From assembly GCF_027706745.1 (NCBI RefSeq), contig NZ_JAQFWP010000026.1, forward strand, positions 20,751 through 84,750: a stretch of DNA of 64,000 nucleotides, read 5' to 3'. Below the pieces are notes generated by a model. It saw only the letters and a list, made by a program, of their open reading frames with translations. It made no database searches and was not told where the DNA came from. Made by a program: the position numbers and the translations under genes. This document shows, piece by piece, positions 54,841 to 63,930 of the stretch. The DNA is from Nocardiopsis suaedae. Lineage in GTDB: Bacteria > Actinomycetota > Actinomycetes > Streptosporangiales > Streptosporangiaceae. Within the stretch, counting starts at the first letter, position 1. Each line of letters starts with the position of its first letter.

Positions 54841-56166
54841 ATGACCACGTGGAGCCGCGTGACGCTCGTGGGCGAGCGCCGCAGGGTCGACGCCGTCCTG
54901 CCGGCCGACGAGCCCATCGGCGCGCTCATGCCCGACGTCCTGCGCATGCTCGGCGACGCCCCCGACGGTCCCGCCCTGCCCCGGCACCTGAGCACGGTCG
55001 GCGGCGACCTCCTGGACGGCGGGGCCTCCCTGGCCGAGCGGGGCATCTCCGACGGCGCGGTCCTGCGCCTCATCCGCGCCGACGACCCGGTGCCCGCGCC
55101 CATCGTCCACGAGGTCCCCGAGGCGGTGGGCCGCGCCCTCGAAGCCCACCCCTCGTACTGGTCCCCGGCGGCCGCCCGCTGGACGGCGACGGCGGCGGTC
55201 GTGGTGCTGTTCGCCGGTGCGGGCCTGATCATGCGCGCGTCCCTGCCGACGGTCGCGGCGACCTCCGTGCTCGCCGTCCTGGCGGGCCTGCTCGTGGGCT
55301 CCGGCGCCGTCCTGGGCTCCGCCTCGAAGCCGTCGCTCGGCACGGCCCTGACGCTCAGCGGCGGCGTGTTCACGACCCTCGCCGCCTGGAACGCCGTCGC
55401 CCAGTACGGCCTGCCCGAGTGGGCGTGGTGGGCGCTCCCGGCGGTCGTCGCGTCGCTGATCCTGCTGATCCTGGGCCTGACCTCGGGCCTGGGGCGCGGG
55501 GGCATCGTCGGCGGCGCGGTCGCCCTCGCCCTGTCCGCGCTGTGGATCGGCTGCCTCGCCTTCGGCCTGGACTTCGCCGAGGCGTCGGCCATCGGCGCCG
55601 TCGCGAGCGTCGTGGCGGTGAGCGTGCTGCTCCGGGCCGCCCTCGCCTTCTCGGGTCTGACCGTGCTCGACGACCGCCGCAGCGGCGGCGAGGAGGTCGC
55701 GCGCGAGGACGTGCGCACCGCCCTCGTCGACACGCACCGCAGCATGGTGGTGGCCGTCGCCGCCGTCGGCGTGGCCGCCGCGGTGGCCGGCTACGGCCTG
55801 GCGAGCGGCCCGTCCCCGTGGACGCTGGTGCTCTCCGCCCTGCTCGCGATCGTGCTGGCCAGCCGGTCCCGCATGTTCCCCCTGGTGACGGAGAAGGCCC
55901 CGCTGCTGGCGGCGGGCACGGCCGCCGCGGTGGCGCTCGCCGCCGCCCTGACCGAGGCGGTGCCCTGGGCGCCGCTGCCGGGGGTGGCGCTGATCGCCGT
56001 CGCCCTCGTCGTCCCGGTGGCGGTGCTGGCGGCCGACCCCGCCGAGCACACCCGCGCCATGCTGCGCCGCAACGCGGGCCGCCTGGAGGCGGTGGCGGTG
56101 GTGGTGTGCATCCCGGTCGCGATCGGCGCGCTCGGCACCTATGAACGCCTGTTGTCGACCTTCTGA
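54841..56166 (+). CDS. eccD: EccD, T7SS membrane channel subunit
   Basis: The 441-aa protein has an N-terminal ubiquitin-like domain (VTLVGERRRVDAVLPADEPI, VLRLIRADDPVPA) and about 11 membrane helices, the EccD layout. EccD dimers form the membrane vestibule of the ESX complex. It lies about 8 kb from eccC, separated by the cargo genes. The ATG at 54841 is the family start. Confidence 0.9.
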   Translation: MTTWSRVTLVGERRRVDAVLPADEPIGALMPDVLRMLGDAPDGPALPRHLSTVGGDLLDGGASLAERGISDGAVLRLIRADDPVPAPIVHEVPEAVGRALEAHPSYWSPAAARWTATAAVVVLFAGAGLIMRASLPTVAATSVLAVLAGLLVGSGAVLGSASKPSLGTALTLSGGVFTTLAAWNAVAQYGLPEWAWWALPAVVASLILLILGLTSGLGRGGIVGGAVALALSALWIGCLAFGLDFAEASAIGAVASVVAVSVLLRAALAFSGLTVLDDRRSGGEEVAREDVRTALVDTHRSMVVAVAAVGVAAAVAGYGLASGPSPWTLVLSALLAIVLASRSRMFPLVTEKAPLLAAGTAAAVALAAALTEAVPWAPLPGVALIAVALVVPVAVLAADPAEHTRAMLRRNAGRLEAVAVVVCIPVAIGALGTYERLLSTF

Positions 56167-56214
56167 CCCGAACAGCCCGGACAGAGTCCGGCCGGAGCCG
56201 ATCGGAGGAGCGCC

Positions 56215-57126
56215 GTGAACACCCGCACCGAGACGCCGAGCGGGGCCGGAGCCCGTCCTGGGCGCCACGGCGACCCGTTCCTGCGCCGGATCGGCCGCGG
56301 GCTCGCGCTCCCCTTCCTGCCGTCCGACCACGCGGCGGCCCACCTCGCGACGGGCGAGACCCTGCAGCGGGCGATCACCACCGGACGCCGGATCGTGGTC
56401 ACCCGACCGCGCGCCGGTGCGGACGAGGCCACGGTGACGGCGCTGCTCGCGTCGGTCTTCGCGCACTACCGGCACGACCGGGTGCTCACCCTCGACATCA
56501 CGCCCGGCTCGAACTCGCTGGCGCGGAGGCTGGGGGTCACCCCGTCGTCGTCACTGGGCGAGGTCGCGCGCAGGCGCGTCTCCGCTTCGTCGTTCGAGGA
56601 GCTGACACCGCACCTGGCGCATGTGCGGGACCGGTTGTGGATGCTCCCCGCGGTGCACAGCGGCCCCGACGCCACGGCCCTGGACGCCGACGCCTTCCAG
56701 GAGACCCTGCTGCCGATCACCCGCTACTTCGGGGTAACGCTGATCGACCGCGGGGCCGACGTGTTCGACGGCTTCAACCGTGCGGCCCAGGCGAGCGCCC
56801 ACGCCCATGTGCTCGTCGCTCCGGCGACGGCGGAGGGCGCCGCGGACATCGGCCGCGGATTCGATTGGATGACCACCCAGGGGGACGCGTCTCTGCCGGA
56901 GAGGATCGTCGTGGTGCTGGTGGAGCAGTCCCCTGACGAAGATCCCCGTTTCGACCACGAAGGCGCGGCGGAGGTGTTGCGCAAGAGCGGTGCGGAGGTC
57001 GTGCGCATCGGCTACGACAGGCACCTCGCCTATACGGACGGCCTGCAGCCGCGGCGTCTCGCCGCGTCCACCCATGCGGCCGCGACCACGATCGCGCTCG
57101 AAGCACTGAAGAGGGCCGTGCGATGA
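56215..57126 (+). CDS. MinD/ParA-like pseudo-ATPase of the T7SS locus
   Basis: The 303-aa protein has a deviant-Walker fold: RRIVVTRPRAGADEATVTA at the P-loop position, RVLTLDITPGSNSLARRLG, VTLIDRGADVFDG and HVLVAPATAEGAADI. The P-loop lacks the GKT/GKS lysine (RAGADEAT), so ATP hydrolysis is unlikely. Mycobacterial ESX loci carry EspI, which joins a Pro-rich part to a MinD-like ATPase; here the Pro-rich part may be the next gene, which overlaps by 4 nt. Confidence 0.8.
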   Translation: MNTRTETPSGAGARPGRHGDPFLRRIGRGLALPFLPSDHAAAHLATGETLQRAITTGRRIVVTRPRAGADEATVTALLASVFAHYRHDRVLTLDITPGSNSLARRLGVTPSSSLGEVARRRVSASSFEELTPHLAHVRDRLWMLPAVHSGPDATALDADAFQETLLPITRYFGVTLIDRGADVFDGFNRAAQASAHAHVLVAPATAEGAADIGRGFDWMTTQGDASLPERIVVVLVEQSPDEDPRFDHEGAAEVLRKSGAEVVRIGYDRHLAYTDGLQPRRLAASTHAAATTIALEALKRAVR

Positions 57127-57890
57127 CGGACACTCCCCCGCCGCGAGACCCCCGACAGGGGTGGAACCGGTCCCAGGCACAGAATCACCAGGCCCCGCCG
57201 CCACAGGCGGCGCCTCGGCCAGAACCGGAGCCGCTCTGGAGGTCGAGGCCGAAGCCCCCTCAGGAACGGCCGACGCCGCCGGAAAGCGCTCCCCCGTCTG
57301 GAGGCCGCGGGCAGCCCGCAGGGCCCCCGCGCAACGGCGCTCCTCCGCAGACCGGTCCGCCCTCGCCGTCGGCCCGGCAACAGCGGCCCCCGCAAAGGCC
57401 ATCCGCCCCACAGGCCGGACCGCCCGACCCGCCGGGGCCGCCGCGACCGTCAGGGCCGCCGGGGCCGCGCCCGCCTGCGCGTCCCACGGTCGTGGCGGGA
57501 TCGGATGCCGCGCGCTCGTTCCTGGAAGGGCCGAGCGCGCCCCCGGCCGATGGTGAGCAGGCGGACCGCAAGAAGGAGAAGCGGAAGAAGAGGAGCGCGA
57601 AAGGCGCGAGGCGGGAGTCCGCCCCGAAGCCCGACAAGGCGAAGGCGCAGCGGGAGCGGGACGCGAAGAAGGAGGCGAGGAGAGAGGCGAAGCGGGAGGC
57701 CAAGCCCTCTGAAGCAGAACCGCCTGCCCCGGCGGCGTCCGTCCCTCCTCCGACGCGTGGTCCGGCTGGAGTGGCAGGCGGCTATGAGGAGCAGTTGATG
57801 GCTCTCGCCGAACTCCCTTCATCACGCGTGGGGCGAGGGGCCGTCAGGTTGTTCCGCGTGGTCGCGAAGAGGCGCTCGCGCGGCGGTTGA
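57123..57890 (+). CDS. Proline-rich, Lys/Arg-rich T7SS-associated protein
   Basis: The 255-aa disordered protein has about 115 residues of Pro/Gln/Arg repeats, a charged Lys/Arg/Glu/Ala segment (RKKEKRKKRSAKG; KEARREAKREAK) likely to be a long helix, and a short conserved-looking end (YEEQLMALAELPSSRVGRG). ATGA overlap ties it to the MinD-like gene. Together they may form a split EspI-type regulator; this is inference. Confidence 0.75.
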   Translation: MTDTPPPRDPRQGWNRSQAQNHQAPPPQAAPRPEPEPLWRSRPKPPQERPTPPESAPPSGGRGQPAGPPRNGAPPQTGPPSPSARQQRPPQRPSAPQAGPPDPPGPPRPSGPPGPRPPARPTVVAGSDAARSFLEGPSAPPADGEQADRKKEKRKKRSAKGARRESAPKPDKAKAQRERDAKKEARREAKREAKPSEAEPPAPAASVPPPTRGPAGVAGGYEEQLMALAELPSSRVGRGAVRLFRVVAKRRSRGG

Positions 57891-58063
57891 ATCCGTGGGT
57901 GCCATCACGCGGCGGACGGCCTTGCCGGTTGTGGCCATTGCGCCCGGCCCGGTCCATGACCTGGAGGACGTCACGCTCGGCGATGGTTGTTCTGCGCGTA
58001 TCGGGCGCAACGCATGTAGGTTCGTTCGTCGGCCGCAAGCACGCGAGTGACCGAGGAACCATC

Positions 58064-58771
58064 ATGAATCCCCATCCCCCTGGCACGCCCGCTCCTGGTG
58101 GAGACGCGAACGGCGGAGGTGCCCAGTGGCAGCACGGGTCACAGCAACAGCCGCCCCGCCAGCAGCCTCCCCAGATGGCCCCGCCGTCTATGGCGCCTCC
58201 ACAGGGCGTCCCGCAGGATCAGTCCGGTGCCGCGCATGGGCAGCCGTATCCGGGCGGCATGCACGGGCAGCAGCCTCATCCTGGGCAGCCTTACCCCGCG
58301 CCGCCGCACAACGGGGCCTATCCGCCCTACTACGGGTCGCCGTACGACGCTTCTTCCCAGCCGCCTGTTCCCGGGCGGCTAAAGGCGGCACGGGTCGTCA
58401 TCTTCATCCTCGCCAGCCTCACCTCGGTCGGTGCCCTGGCATTCGGCCTGCTCTTCTCCTTCGAGTCCAGCGGCCCGAGTACGGCGCAGGGGGACTCCTG
58501 GGCCGGGATGTTCCTCATGCTCGCCGTGGTACTCGCCGCCTGGGCCGTGTGGCAGTTCGTGCTCGGCGCCAAGGCCACCACGCGTCGGCCGTGGGTCATG
58601 TGGGCGATCGTCGTGACCTACGGCCTGTCCGCCGCATCAGGCGTGCTGAACTTCTTCTTGAGCATCGGGACGGGCGAAGCGACCGGCGGGCAGTTGGTCG
58701 GAGCCGCACTGGCCGTCTCGATCGCCGTCGCGACCTGGTCCCACCGCGACTACTACACGGGGCGGTTCTGA
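58064..58771 (+). CDS. Pro/Gln-rich four-helix membrane protein
   Basis: The 235-aa protein has about 100 disordered residues (QQQPPRQQPPQMAPPSMAPP) followed by four membrane helices ending SHRDYYTGRF. The tandem genes at 62587 and 63289 share the design and a related end (FYEGRWAPYY). CGAGGAACC precedes the ATG. The function is unknown. The 173 bp upstream hold its promoter. Confidence 0.75.
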   Translation: MNPHPPGTPAPGGDANGGGAQWQHGSQQQPPRQQPPQMAPPSMAPPQGVPQDQSGAAHGQPYPGGMHGQQPHPGQPYPAPPHNGAYPPYYGSPYDASSQPPVPGRLKAARVVIFILASLTSVGALAFGLLFSFESSGPSTAQGDSWAGMFLMLAVVLAAWAVWQFVLGAKATTRRPWVMWAIVVTYGLSAASGVLNFFLSIGTGEATGGQLVGAALAVSIAVATWSHRDYYTGRF

Positions 58772-58814
58772 CGCACCGGCCCCGTCGCCCCCGAATGCCG
58801 CTGCGCTAGCCGCG

Positions 58815-59381
58815 CTACACCGCCTCCGGGTTGAGCGCTTGGAACAGGACGTGGTCCTGCCATTCGCCTGCGATCTTCAAGTACTGCGGGGCCACCCCGT
58901 ACGGCGTGAATCCGTTGTTCTTCAGCACGCGCTGGGACGGCGTGTTGCGCAGCAGCGTCTCAGCCTGGAGGCGGTGCAGGTCCAGTGCCCCGAAGGCGTA
59001 CTCCTTCATCTCGGCCACCGCCCTGGTCGCCAGTCCCCTGCCGTTGTGGCTCTTCGACACCCAGTAACCGATCGACGCCGACTGGAACGCCCCGCGTGTG
59101 ATCCCGTTGAGGTTGATCCTGCCGACCGCCGAGCCGTCGTCCCCGAGGATCGCGAACGGGGCCGCCGTCCCCGCCCCGTACCCCTTCAGCGCCTCTTCGA
59201 TCTGCGCGCGCTGCCCCTCGGGGGTGAAGTAGCGGTCATCGCGGAGCGCGTCCCACGGCGCCAAGAACGCGCGGCTCTCGGTGAGGTGCTCGGCCAGCGC
59301 GGCGGCGTCCCCGGGTTCGAGGAGCCGCGTCACTCGTCTCTGAGGGGGCGTCGGGTTCGGGCCGGAGGTCATCGGACTCAT
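58815..59381 (-). CDS. GNAT acetyltransferase (RimJ/RimL-like)
   Basis: The 188-aa protein has the GNAT fold: VTRLLEPGDAAALAEHL, GRINLNGITRGAFQSASIGY, acetyl-CoA loop SKSHNGRGLATRAV and LHRLQAETLLRNTPSQRVL. It probably N-acetylates a protein terminus or small amine. GAGAGAGGA precedes the ATG at 59381. It lies 16 bp after the MarR gene, as one unit. Confidence 0.9.
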   Translation of the reverse strand: MSPMTSGPNPTPPQRRVTRLLEPGDAAALAEHLTESRAFLAPWDALRDDRYFTPEGQRAQIEEALKGYGAGTAAPFAILGDDGSAVGRINLNGITRGAFQSASIGYWVSKSHNGRGLATRAVAEMKEYAFGALDLHRLQAETLLRNTPSQRVLKNNGFTPYGVAPQYLKIAGEWQDHVLFQALNPEAV

Positions 59382-59397
59382 GGGGGCCGATCCTCTC

Positions 59398-59865
59398 TCA
59401 GAGGCCGGTCCGGTGCGCACGCAGGGCCTGGACGAGCGGGGCCAGCTCAGGGTTCTTCTCGGCCTCGGCCAAGACCTCTTCCAGGGCCGCCTCATTGGTC
59501 GGCCGCGCCTGCCCGAGGAGCTCCCGCCCCTCGTCGGTGATGGCCGTGTAGATGCCGCGCCGGTCGTCCGGGCAGATGACCCGCTGCAGCAACCCTCGGT
59601 CCTCAAGGCGGTTGACCAGGCGCGTGGTCGCGCTCTGGCTCAGCACGACCGCGTTCGACACTTCGTTCATCCGCATCTTCGCCCCGCCGCGCTCGCTGAT
59701 CGTCGCGAGGACCGAGAACTCGCGCACGCTCAGTCCGTGCCCCGCCTGGAGCGCCTTCTCCACGTGCGACTCGATGGTGCCGTGCAGGAGCGACAGCGCG
59801 CACCACCCCTGGGCCAGGGCCGTCCCGCCGACGTTCAGGGCCGCCCCCACGGCTTCGCTCCCCAT
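59398..59865 (-). CDS. MarR-family transcriptional regulator
   Basis: The 155-aa protein has a MarR winged helix: LSVREFSVLATISERGG, NAVVLSQSATTRLVNRLEDR and wing DDRRGIYTAITDEG. The start MGSEAVGAAL at 59865 follows GGGAGGCAGG. It is divergent from an MFS exporter across 188 bp, the classical regulator/efflux arrangement, and is cotranscribed with the GNAT gene. Confidence 0.92.
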   Translation of the reverse strand: MGSEAVGAALNVGGTALAQGWCALSLLHGTIESHVEKALQAGHGLSVREFSVLATISERGGAKMRMNEVSNAVVLSQSATTRLVNRLEDRGLLQRVICPDDRRGIYTAITDEGRELLGQARPTNEAALEEVLAEAEKNPELAPLVQALRAHRTGL

Positions 59866-59961
59866 CGCCTGCCTCCCGCGCGTTCGGTGACCGCCCCCCA
59901 GGATAGCCCCGTCGGCAACTGACGGCTCAGGCCGATGGTGCGCGCACTCATTTAGTCCGCG

Positions 59962-59969
59962 CTTGCAAG
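59962..59969. promoter_or_regulatory. Candidate MarR operator
   Basis: CTTGCAAG is a perfect 8-bp palindrome midway in the marR/MFS divergent gap. It is flanked by CCGCG on both sides (TCCGCG before, ATCCGCG after), which could extend the site. It is short, so confidence is limited. Confidence 0.35.
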
Positions 59970-60053
59970 TAATCCGCGCGTGCATCTAATGTCGTCGGGT
60001 GCCCCCTACGGCACACCGCCCGCCCGCGCATCCGCACCGGAAGGACCCCGACC

Positions 60054-61292
60054 ATGCCGCTCGCCCTCTGGGCGCTCGCCATCGGCGCCTTCGGAATCGG
60101 CACCACCGAGTTCATCGTCACCGGGCTCCTCCCCGGCGTCGCCGAGGACTTCGGGGTGCCCGTCTCCACCGCCGGCCACATGGCCACCGTCTACGCCACC
60201 GGGGTCTTCCTCGGCGCGCCCCTCACCACCGCCCTGGGCACCCGTATCGGCCGCAAGCCGATGCTCGCCGCACTGATGGCTCTGTTCGTGGCGGGCAACC
60301 TGATCTCCGCGCTCGCGCCCGCCTTCGGCCTGCTCCTGGCCGGCCGCGTGGTCGCCTCGCTCACCCACGGCGCCTTCTTCGGCATCGGCGCCGTCGTCGC
60401 CGCCGACCTGGTCGCCCCGCACCGCCGGGCCGCCGCGATCGCGTTCATGTTCACCGGCCTGACCGTGGCCAACGTGGTGGGCGTCCCCGCGGGCACCCTG
60501 CTGGGCCAGTCCGTCGGCTGGCGTGCCGCCTTCGGCGCCATCGCCCTGCTGGGCGTGGTCGGCCTCGCCGGGGTCCTGGCCCTGGTCCCGCGCACGCCCA
60601 AGCCGGTGGGCCCCCGCCTGATGCCCGAGGTCGCGGCGCTGCGCAGTCCCCAGGTGCTGCTCGCCATGGCGATGACGGTGCTCGGCTTCGGCGGCGTCTT
60701 CGTGTCGATCACCTACATCGCGCCCATGCTCACCGAGGTCGCCGGGTTCGCCCCCGCCGCCGTCACCTGGGTCCTGGTCGCCTTCGGCGTCGGGATGGTG
60801 GCCGGCAACACGGTCGGCGGCCGCTTCGCCGACAAGGCCCTGATGCCGCTGCTGTACACCTCCCTGACGGCGCTGAGCCTCACCCTCCTCGGGTTCACGT
60901 GGGGCGCGCACAGCATGGCGGCCTCGGTCGTGTTCGTCTTCCTGATCGGCGCCTTCGGCTTCGCGACCGTGCCGCCGCTGCAGAAGCGCGTGATGGACAA
61001 GGCCTCGGGCGCGCCGACGCTGGCCTCGGCCATCAACATCGGCTTCTTCAACCTCGGCAACGCCATCGGCGCCCTGCTCGGCGGCTTCGTGATCGACCTC
61101 GGGCTCGGCTACACCTCGCCGAACTGGGCGGGCGCCCTGCTCCCCGCCGGAGCACTGGTCCTGGCGGCCCTCTCGGCCCGGATGGACCGGAGGGAGGCGC
61201 GGGGAGCGGGCGCACCGGCGGACGCCCGGGGGCGGCCCGAGGAGGACGCCCAGGTCACGGCCGCGGCGCGGGGTACCTCTTCGGGAGTTTGA
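60054..61292 (+). CDS. MFS exporter (DHA1, AraJ/NepI-like)
   Basis: The 412-aa 12-helix transporter has the family motifs FGIGTTEFIVTGLLPGVAED, GTRIGRKPML and HGAFFGIGAVVAADLV. It probably exports drugs, sugars or nucleosides; the substrate is undetermined. The last 38 bp overlap the glycerophosphodiesterase gene tail-to-tail. It is probably repressed by the divergent MarR. Confidence 0.92.
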   Translation: MPLALWALAIGAFGIGTTEFIVTGLLPGVAEDFGVPVSTAGHMATVYATGVFLGAPLTTALGTRIGRKPMLAALMALFVAGNLISALAPAFGLLLAGRVVASLTHGAFFGIGAVVAADLVAPHRRAAAIAFMFTGLTVANVVGVPAGTLLGQSVGWRAAFGAIALLGVVGLAGVLALVPRTPKPVGPRLMPEVAALRSPQVLLAMAMTVLGFGGVFVSITYIAPMLTEVAGFAPAAVTWVLVAFGVGMVAGNTVGGRFADKALMPLLYTSLTALSLTLLGFTWGAHSMAASVVFVFLIGAFGFATVPPLQKRVMDKASGAPTLASAINIGFFNLGNAIGALLGGFVIDLGLGYTSPNWAGALLPAGALVLAALSARMDRREARGAGAPADARGRPEEDAQVTAAARGTSSGV

Positions 61293-62328
61293 ACCCGCGC
61301 TCGGCCATGACCGACCGCAGCCGGTCCGGGTAGTCGGTGATCAGCCCGTCCACGCCGTCGTCGATCAGCTTGTGCATGGTGGCCTCGTCGTCCACCGTCC
61401 ACGGGATCACCTCGATCCCGCGCCGGTGGGCCCGGTCGACCATCTCCCCGGTCACGTAGGGCTCGTAGTCCGGGTCGTCCACCGTCCCGTCCTGCGGGAA
61501 CCCGTGCACCGGGGAGAAGGCGTCCGCGCCGAACGAGTCGACGGCGGCGATCGGGTCGCCCCCGAAGTCGTCGATGTCGATCCCGCCCAGCCACGGCGAG
61601 GCCCCCGGCTCACCGGTCTCCAGGAAGTCGCGGTTGGTGAGCGCGACCAGCGGCAGCCGCGGCTCGACCTCGTGCATCCGCATCAGCGCGCCCCAGTCGA
61701 AGCTCTGAACCGTCACCTGCCGGAGCATCCGGGCCGACCGCACCTCGGAGGCGACCACCTGGACGAACTCCTCCCTGGGCGCGGTCTCCTCCGGGGCGCC
61801 CGCCTCGACCTTGGTCTCGACGTTCAGGGCCACCTTGTAGGCCTTGTACCGGTGGACGAGGTCGAACACCTCGCTCAGCAGCGGCATCGGCTCCCCCGGC
61901 GCGGCGCGCTGCTCCGGGAACCGCGGAAGGGTCTGCGAGCCGCAGTCCAGGGTCCGCACCTGCTCCAGGGTCAGGTCCTTGATGTACCGCCCGACGTAGG
62001 GGTACTGCGGGTCCCCGGGCCGCGCGGGCCCGGTGTCCTGGCACTTGTCCCCGCTGATCTGCCGGTCGTGCGTGACGACGGCCTCACCGTCCTTGGTGAT
62101 CTGCACGTCCAGTTCCAGCGTGCTCACACCGATCCGCAGGGCGTTCTCGAAGGCGGGCAGGGTGCTCTCCACGACGAGCCCCAGCCCGCCGCGGTGCGCC
62201 TGCAGGTCGAAGTGGCGGTGGGAGGCGGGTGGGCCGGGCGCCGCCTGGGCGGCGCCGGGGGCGGAGAGGACCGCTGCTGATGCGATGGCCGTGGCGGCCG
62301 TGAGGAGGCGTGCGTACATGGGGCACAT
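61255..62328 (-). CDS. Secreted glycerophosphodiester phosphodiesterase
   Basis: The 357-aa precursor has a signal peptide (YARLLTAATAIASAAVLSAP, cleavage near AQAA) and a GDPD barrel: DLQAHRGGLGLVVESTLPAF, LELDVQITKDGEAVVTHD, LNVETKVEAG, VQSFDWGAL and GVDGLITDYPDRL. It should release glycerol 3-phosphate from phosphodiesters outside the cell. It may start at ATG 62319. It is distinct from the cytoplasmic GDPD at 5342. Confidence 0.92.
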   Translation of the reverse strand: MCPMYARLLTAATAIASAAVLSAPGAAQAAPGPPASHRHFDLQAHRGGLGLVVESTLPAFENALRIGVSTLELDVQITKDGEAVVTHDRQISGDKCQDTGPARPGDPQYPYVGRYIKDLTLEQVRTLDCGSQTLPRFPEQRAAPGEPMPLLSEVFDLVHRYKAYKVALNVETKVEAGAPEETAPREEFVQVVASEVRSARMLRQVTVQSFDWGALMRMHEVEPRLPLVALTNRDFLETGEPGASPWLGGIDIDDFGGDPIAAVDSFGADAFSPVHGFPQDGTVDDPDYEPYVTGEMVDRAHRRGIEVIPWTVDDEATMHKLIDDGVDGLITDYPDRLRSVMAERGFKLPKRYPAPRP

Positions 62329-62370
62329 GGTCGGCGCGGTGCGCGACCGGCGCATGGGCCTCTGGTGAAG

Positions 62371-62386
62371 CGGGACTGAAGTCCCG
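62371..62386. promoter_or_regulatory. Short palindrome upstream of the secreted GDPD gene
   Basis: CGGGACT and AGTCCCG flank GA, 43 bp before the gene start. It could be an operator or an mRNA hairpin. No Pho box was recognised. Confidence 0.25.
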
Positions 62387-62586
62387 GCGACCGGCCGCGG
62401 AGGGAGACGAGGACGGCGAAGGGGGTGGCAGCGAGCCGAGGCGGGCGTCGGGCGCTGACCGGTTGCGGACCCGGGGCCGGTGGGGCGCCCAGGGCGTCGG
62501 CGGTCACCGATAGATTCGAACCGGTCACTCACACGTGACCATCCCACCCTTTGCATCCCCCACCGCGATTCCAGAAGGGACGACAG

Positions 62587-63255
62587 GTGCAGCCCCCATC
62601 CTCACCTCCGCCCGGCGGCGGCTACGAGCCGCTCCGCCCCGACGGCACCCAGGCTCCCCCGCCCCCGCCCGGGTACGGGCCGCCGCCGCAGCCGGGGTAC
62701 GGCCCCCCACAGCCCGGCTACGGCCCTCCGCCGCAGCAGCCCCCGCCTCCGCCGCCCGGGTACGGGCTTCCTCCCGGCGCGCAGTACCCGGGTGCCGGGT
62801 ACGGCGCCGGTTACGCCTATGGCGCGCCGAACGGCCTCCCGTTGAAGAAGCGCCCCGGAACGGTGACGACGATCCAGGTGTTCATCTTCATCAGCGCGGC
62901 CTTCAGCCTCCTCATCGGGCTGGCCATGACGGGCATCGGCGTCGGGAGCCTCCTCTCGGGGGACTTCGCCGATGAGATGGACATGGAGGGCTCGGCACCC
63001 GCGTTCGTCGCCGGCTTCGGCGTGGTGGTCCTGGCCATGGGGGCCTTCTGGACCTGGATGGGCTTCAGGGCCGGCCACCCCGGCAAGTGGGTCATGTGGA
63101 CCGTCGTCGTCCTCAACGCGATCGGGGCGTTCTTCAGCCTGATCTCCATCAACCCGATCGCGCTCGGGCTGGAGATCATGCTCATCTGCTTCGCCGTCAG
63201 CGGCACCGGCAGGCAGTTCTACGAAGGCCGATGGGCCCCCTACTACCAGGCGTAG
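62587..63255 (+). CDS. Pro/Gly/Tyr-rich four-helix membrane protein, copy 1
   Basis: The 222-aa protein has an N-terminal PPGYGPPPQPGYGPPQPGYG repeat region then four membrane helices and the end FYEGRWAPYYQA. It is a tandem paralogue of the gene 33 bp downstream. Both share about 30 identical bases across the ribosome site and start (AAGGGACGACAG then GTG) and the C-terminal decapeptide. A scaffold or envelope role is possible; nothing is known. Confidence 0.8.
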   Translation: MQPPSSPPPGGGYEPLRPDGTQAPPPPPGYGPPPQPGYGPPQPGYGPPPQQPPPPPPGYGLPPGAQYPGAGYGAGYAYGAPNGLPLKKRPGTVTTIQVFIFISAAFSLLIGLAMTGIGVGSLLSGDFADEMDMEGSAPAFVAGFGVVVLAMGAFWTWMGFRAGHPGKWVMWTVVVLNAIGAFFSLISINPIALGLEIMLICFAVSGTGRQFYEGRWAPYYQA

Positions 63256-63288
63256 CCACCACGACCGCCGCTGACGAAGGGACGACAG

Positions 63289-63930
63289 GTGCAGCCCCCA
63301 TCCTCGCCTCCCCCTCCGCCCGGGGGCGGCTACGAGCCGCTCCGCCCCGACGGATCCCAGGCGCCGACGCCGCAGCCCGGGTACGCACCGCACCAGCGGC
63401 CGGGGTTCGCCCCACCCCCGGCTCCGGCCCTGCCTCCCGGGTACGGGCTCCCGCCGGGCGCCCAGTACGCCCCTGGGTACGCGCCGCAGGGCGCGCCCTA
63501 TGGCGCCTACAGCGTTCCCCCGAAGAAGCGCCCCGGCGCGGTCACGGCGATCCAGATCATCATGTACGTCCTGGCCGCCATCCCGCTGGTGTTCGGGCTC
63601 ATCCTGACCGGCCTCGGGCTCGGGGTGTTCTTCTCCTACGACTTCGCCGAGTCGATGGACATGGAGAACGATCGAGCGGTCATGCTGATCTTCGGCGCGG
63701 TGATCCTGGCGGTCGGCCTCTTCCACCTCTGGCTGGGTATCAGGGCCGGAAGGCCCGGCAAGGTGTTCATGTGGACCCTCGTGGTCGTGTCCTGCATTCC
63801 GATCCCCTTCAACCTGATCCTCATGAACCCGGCCGGGCTCGGGGCATCGATCGCCGTCATCGCGCTCGCCGTGAGCGGCAACGGCAGGCTGTTCTACGAA
63901 GGCCGATGGGCCCCCTACTACCAGTTGTAG
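63289..63930 (+). CDS. Pro/Gly/Tyr-rich four-helix membrane protein, copy 2
   Basis: The 213-aa paralogue of copy 1 opens QPPSSPPPPPGGGYEPLRPD (copy 1: QPPSSPPPGGGYEPLRPD), has diverged membrane helices and ends FYEGRWAPYYQL. The helices differ much more than the two ends, so the duplication is not recent in that part. The 70 bp after the stop hold no gene. Confidence 0.8.
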   Translation: MQPPSSPPPPPGGGYEPLRPDGSQAPTPQPGYAPHQRPGFAPPPAPALPPGYGLPPGAQYAPGYAPQGAPYGAYSVPPKKRPGAVTAIQIIMYVLAAIPLVFGLILTGLGLGVFFSYDFAESMDMENDRAVMLIFGAVILAVGLFHLWLGIRAGRPGKVFMWTLVVVSCIPIPFNLILMNPAGLGASIAVIALAVSGNGRLFYEGRWAPYYQL

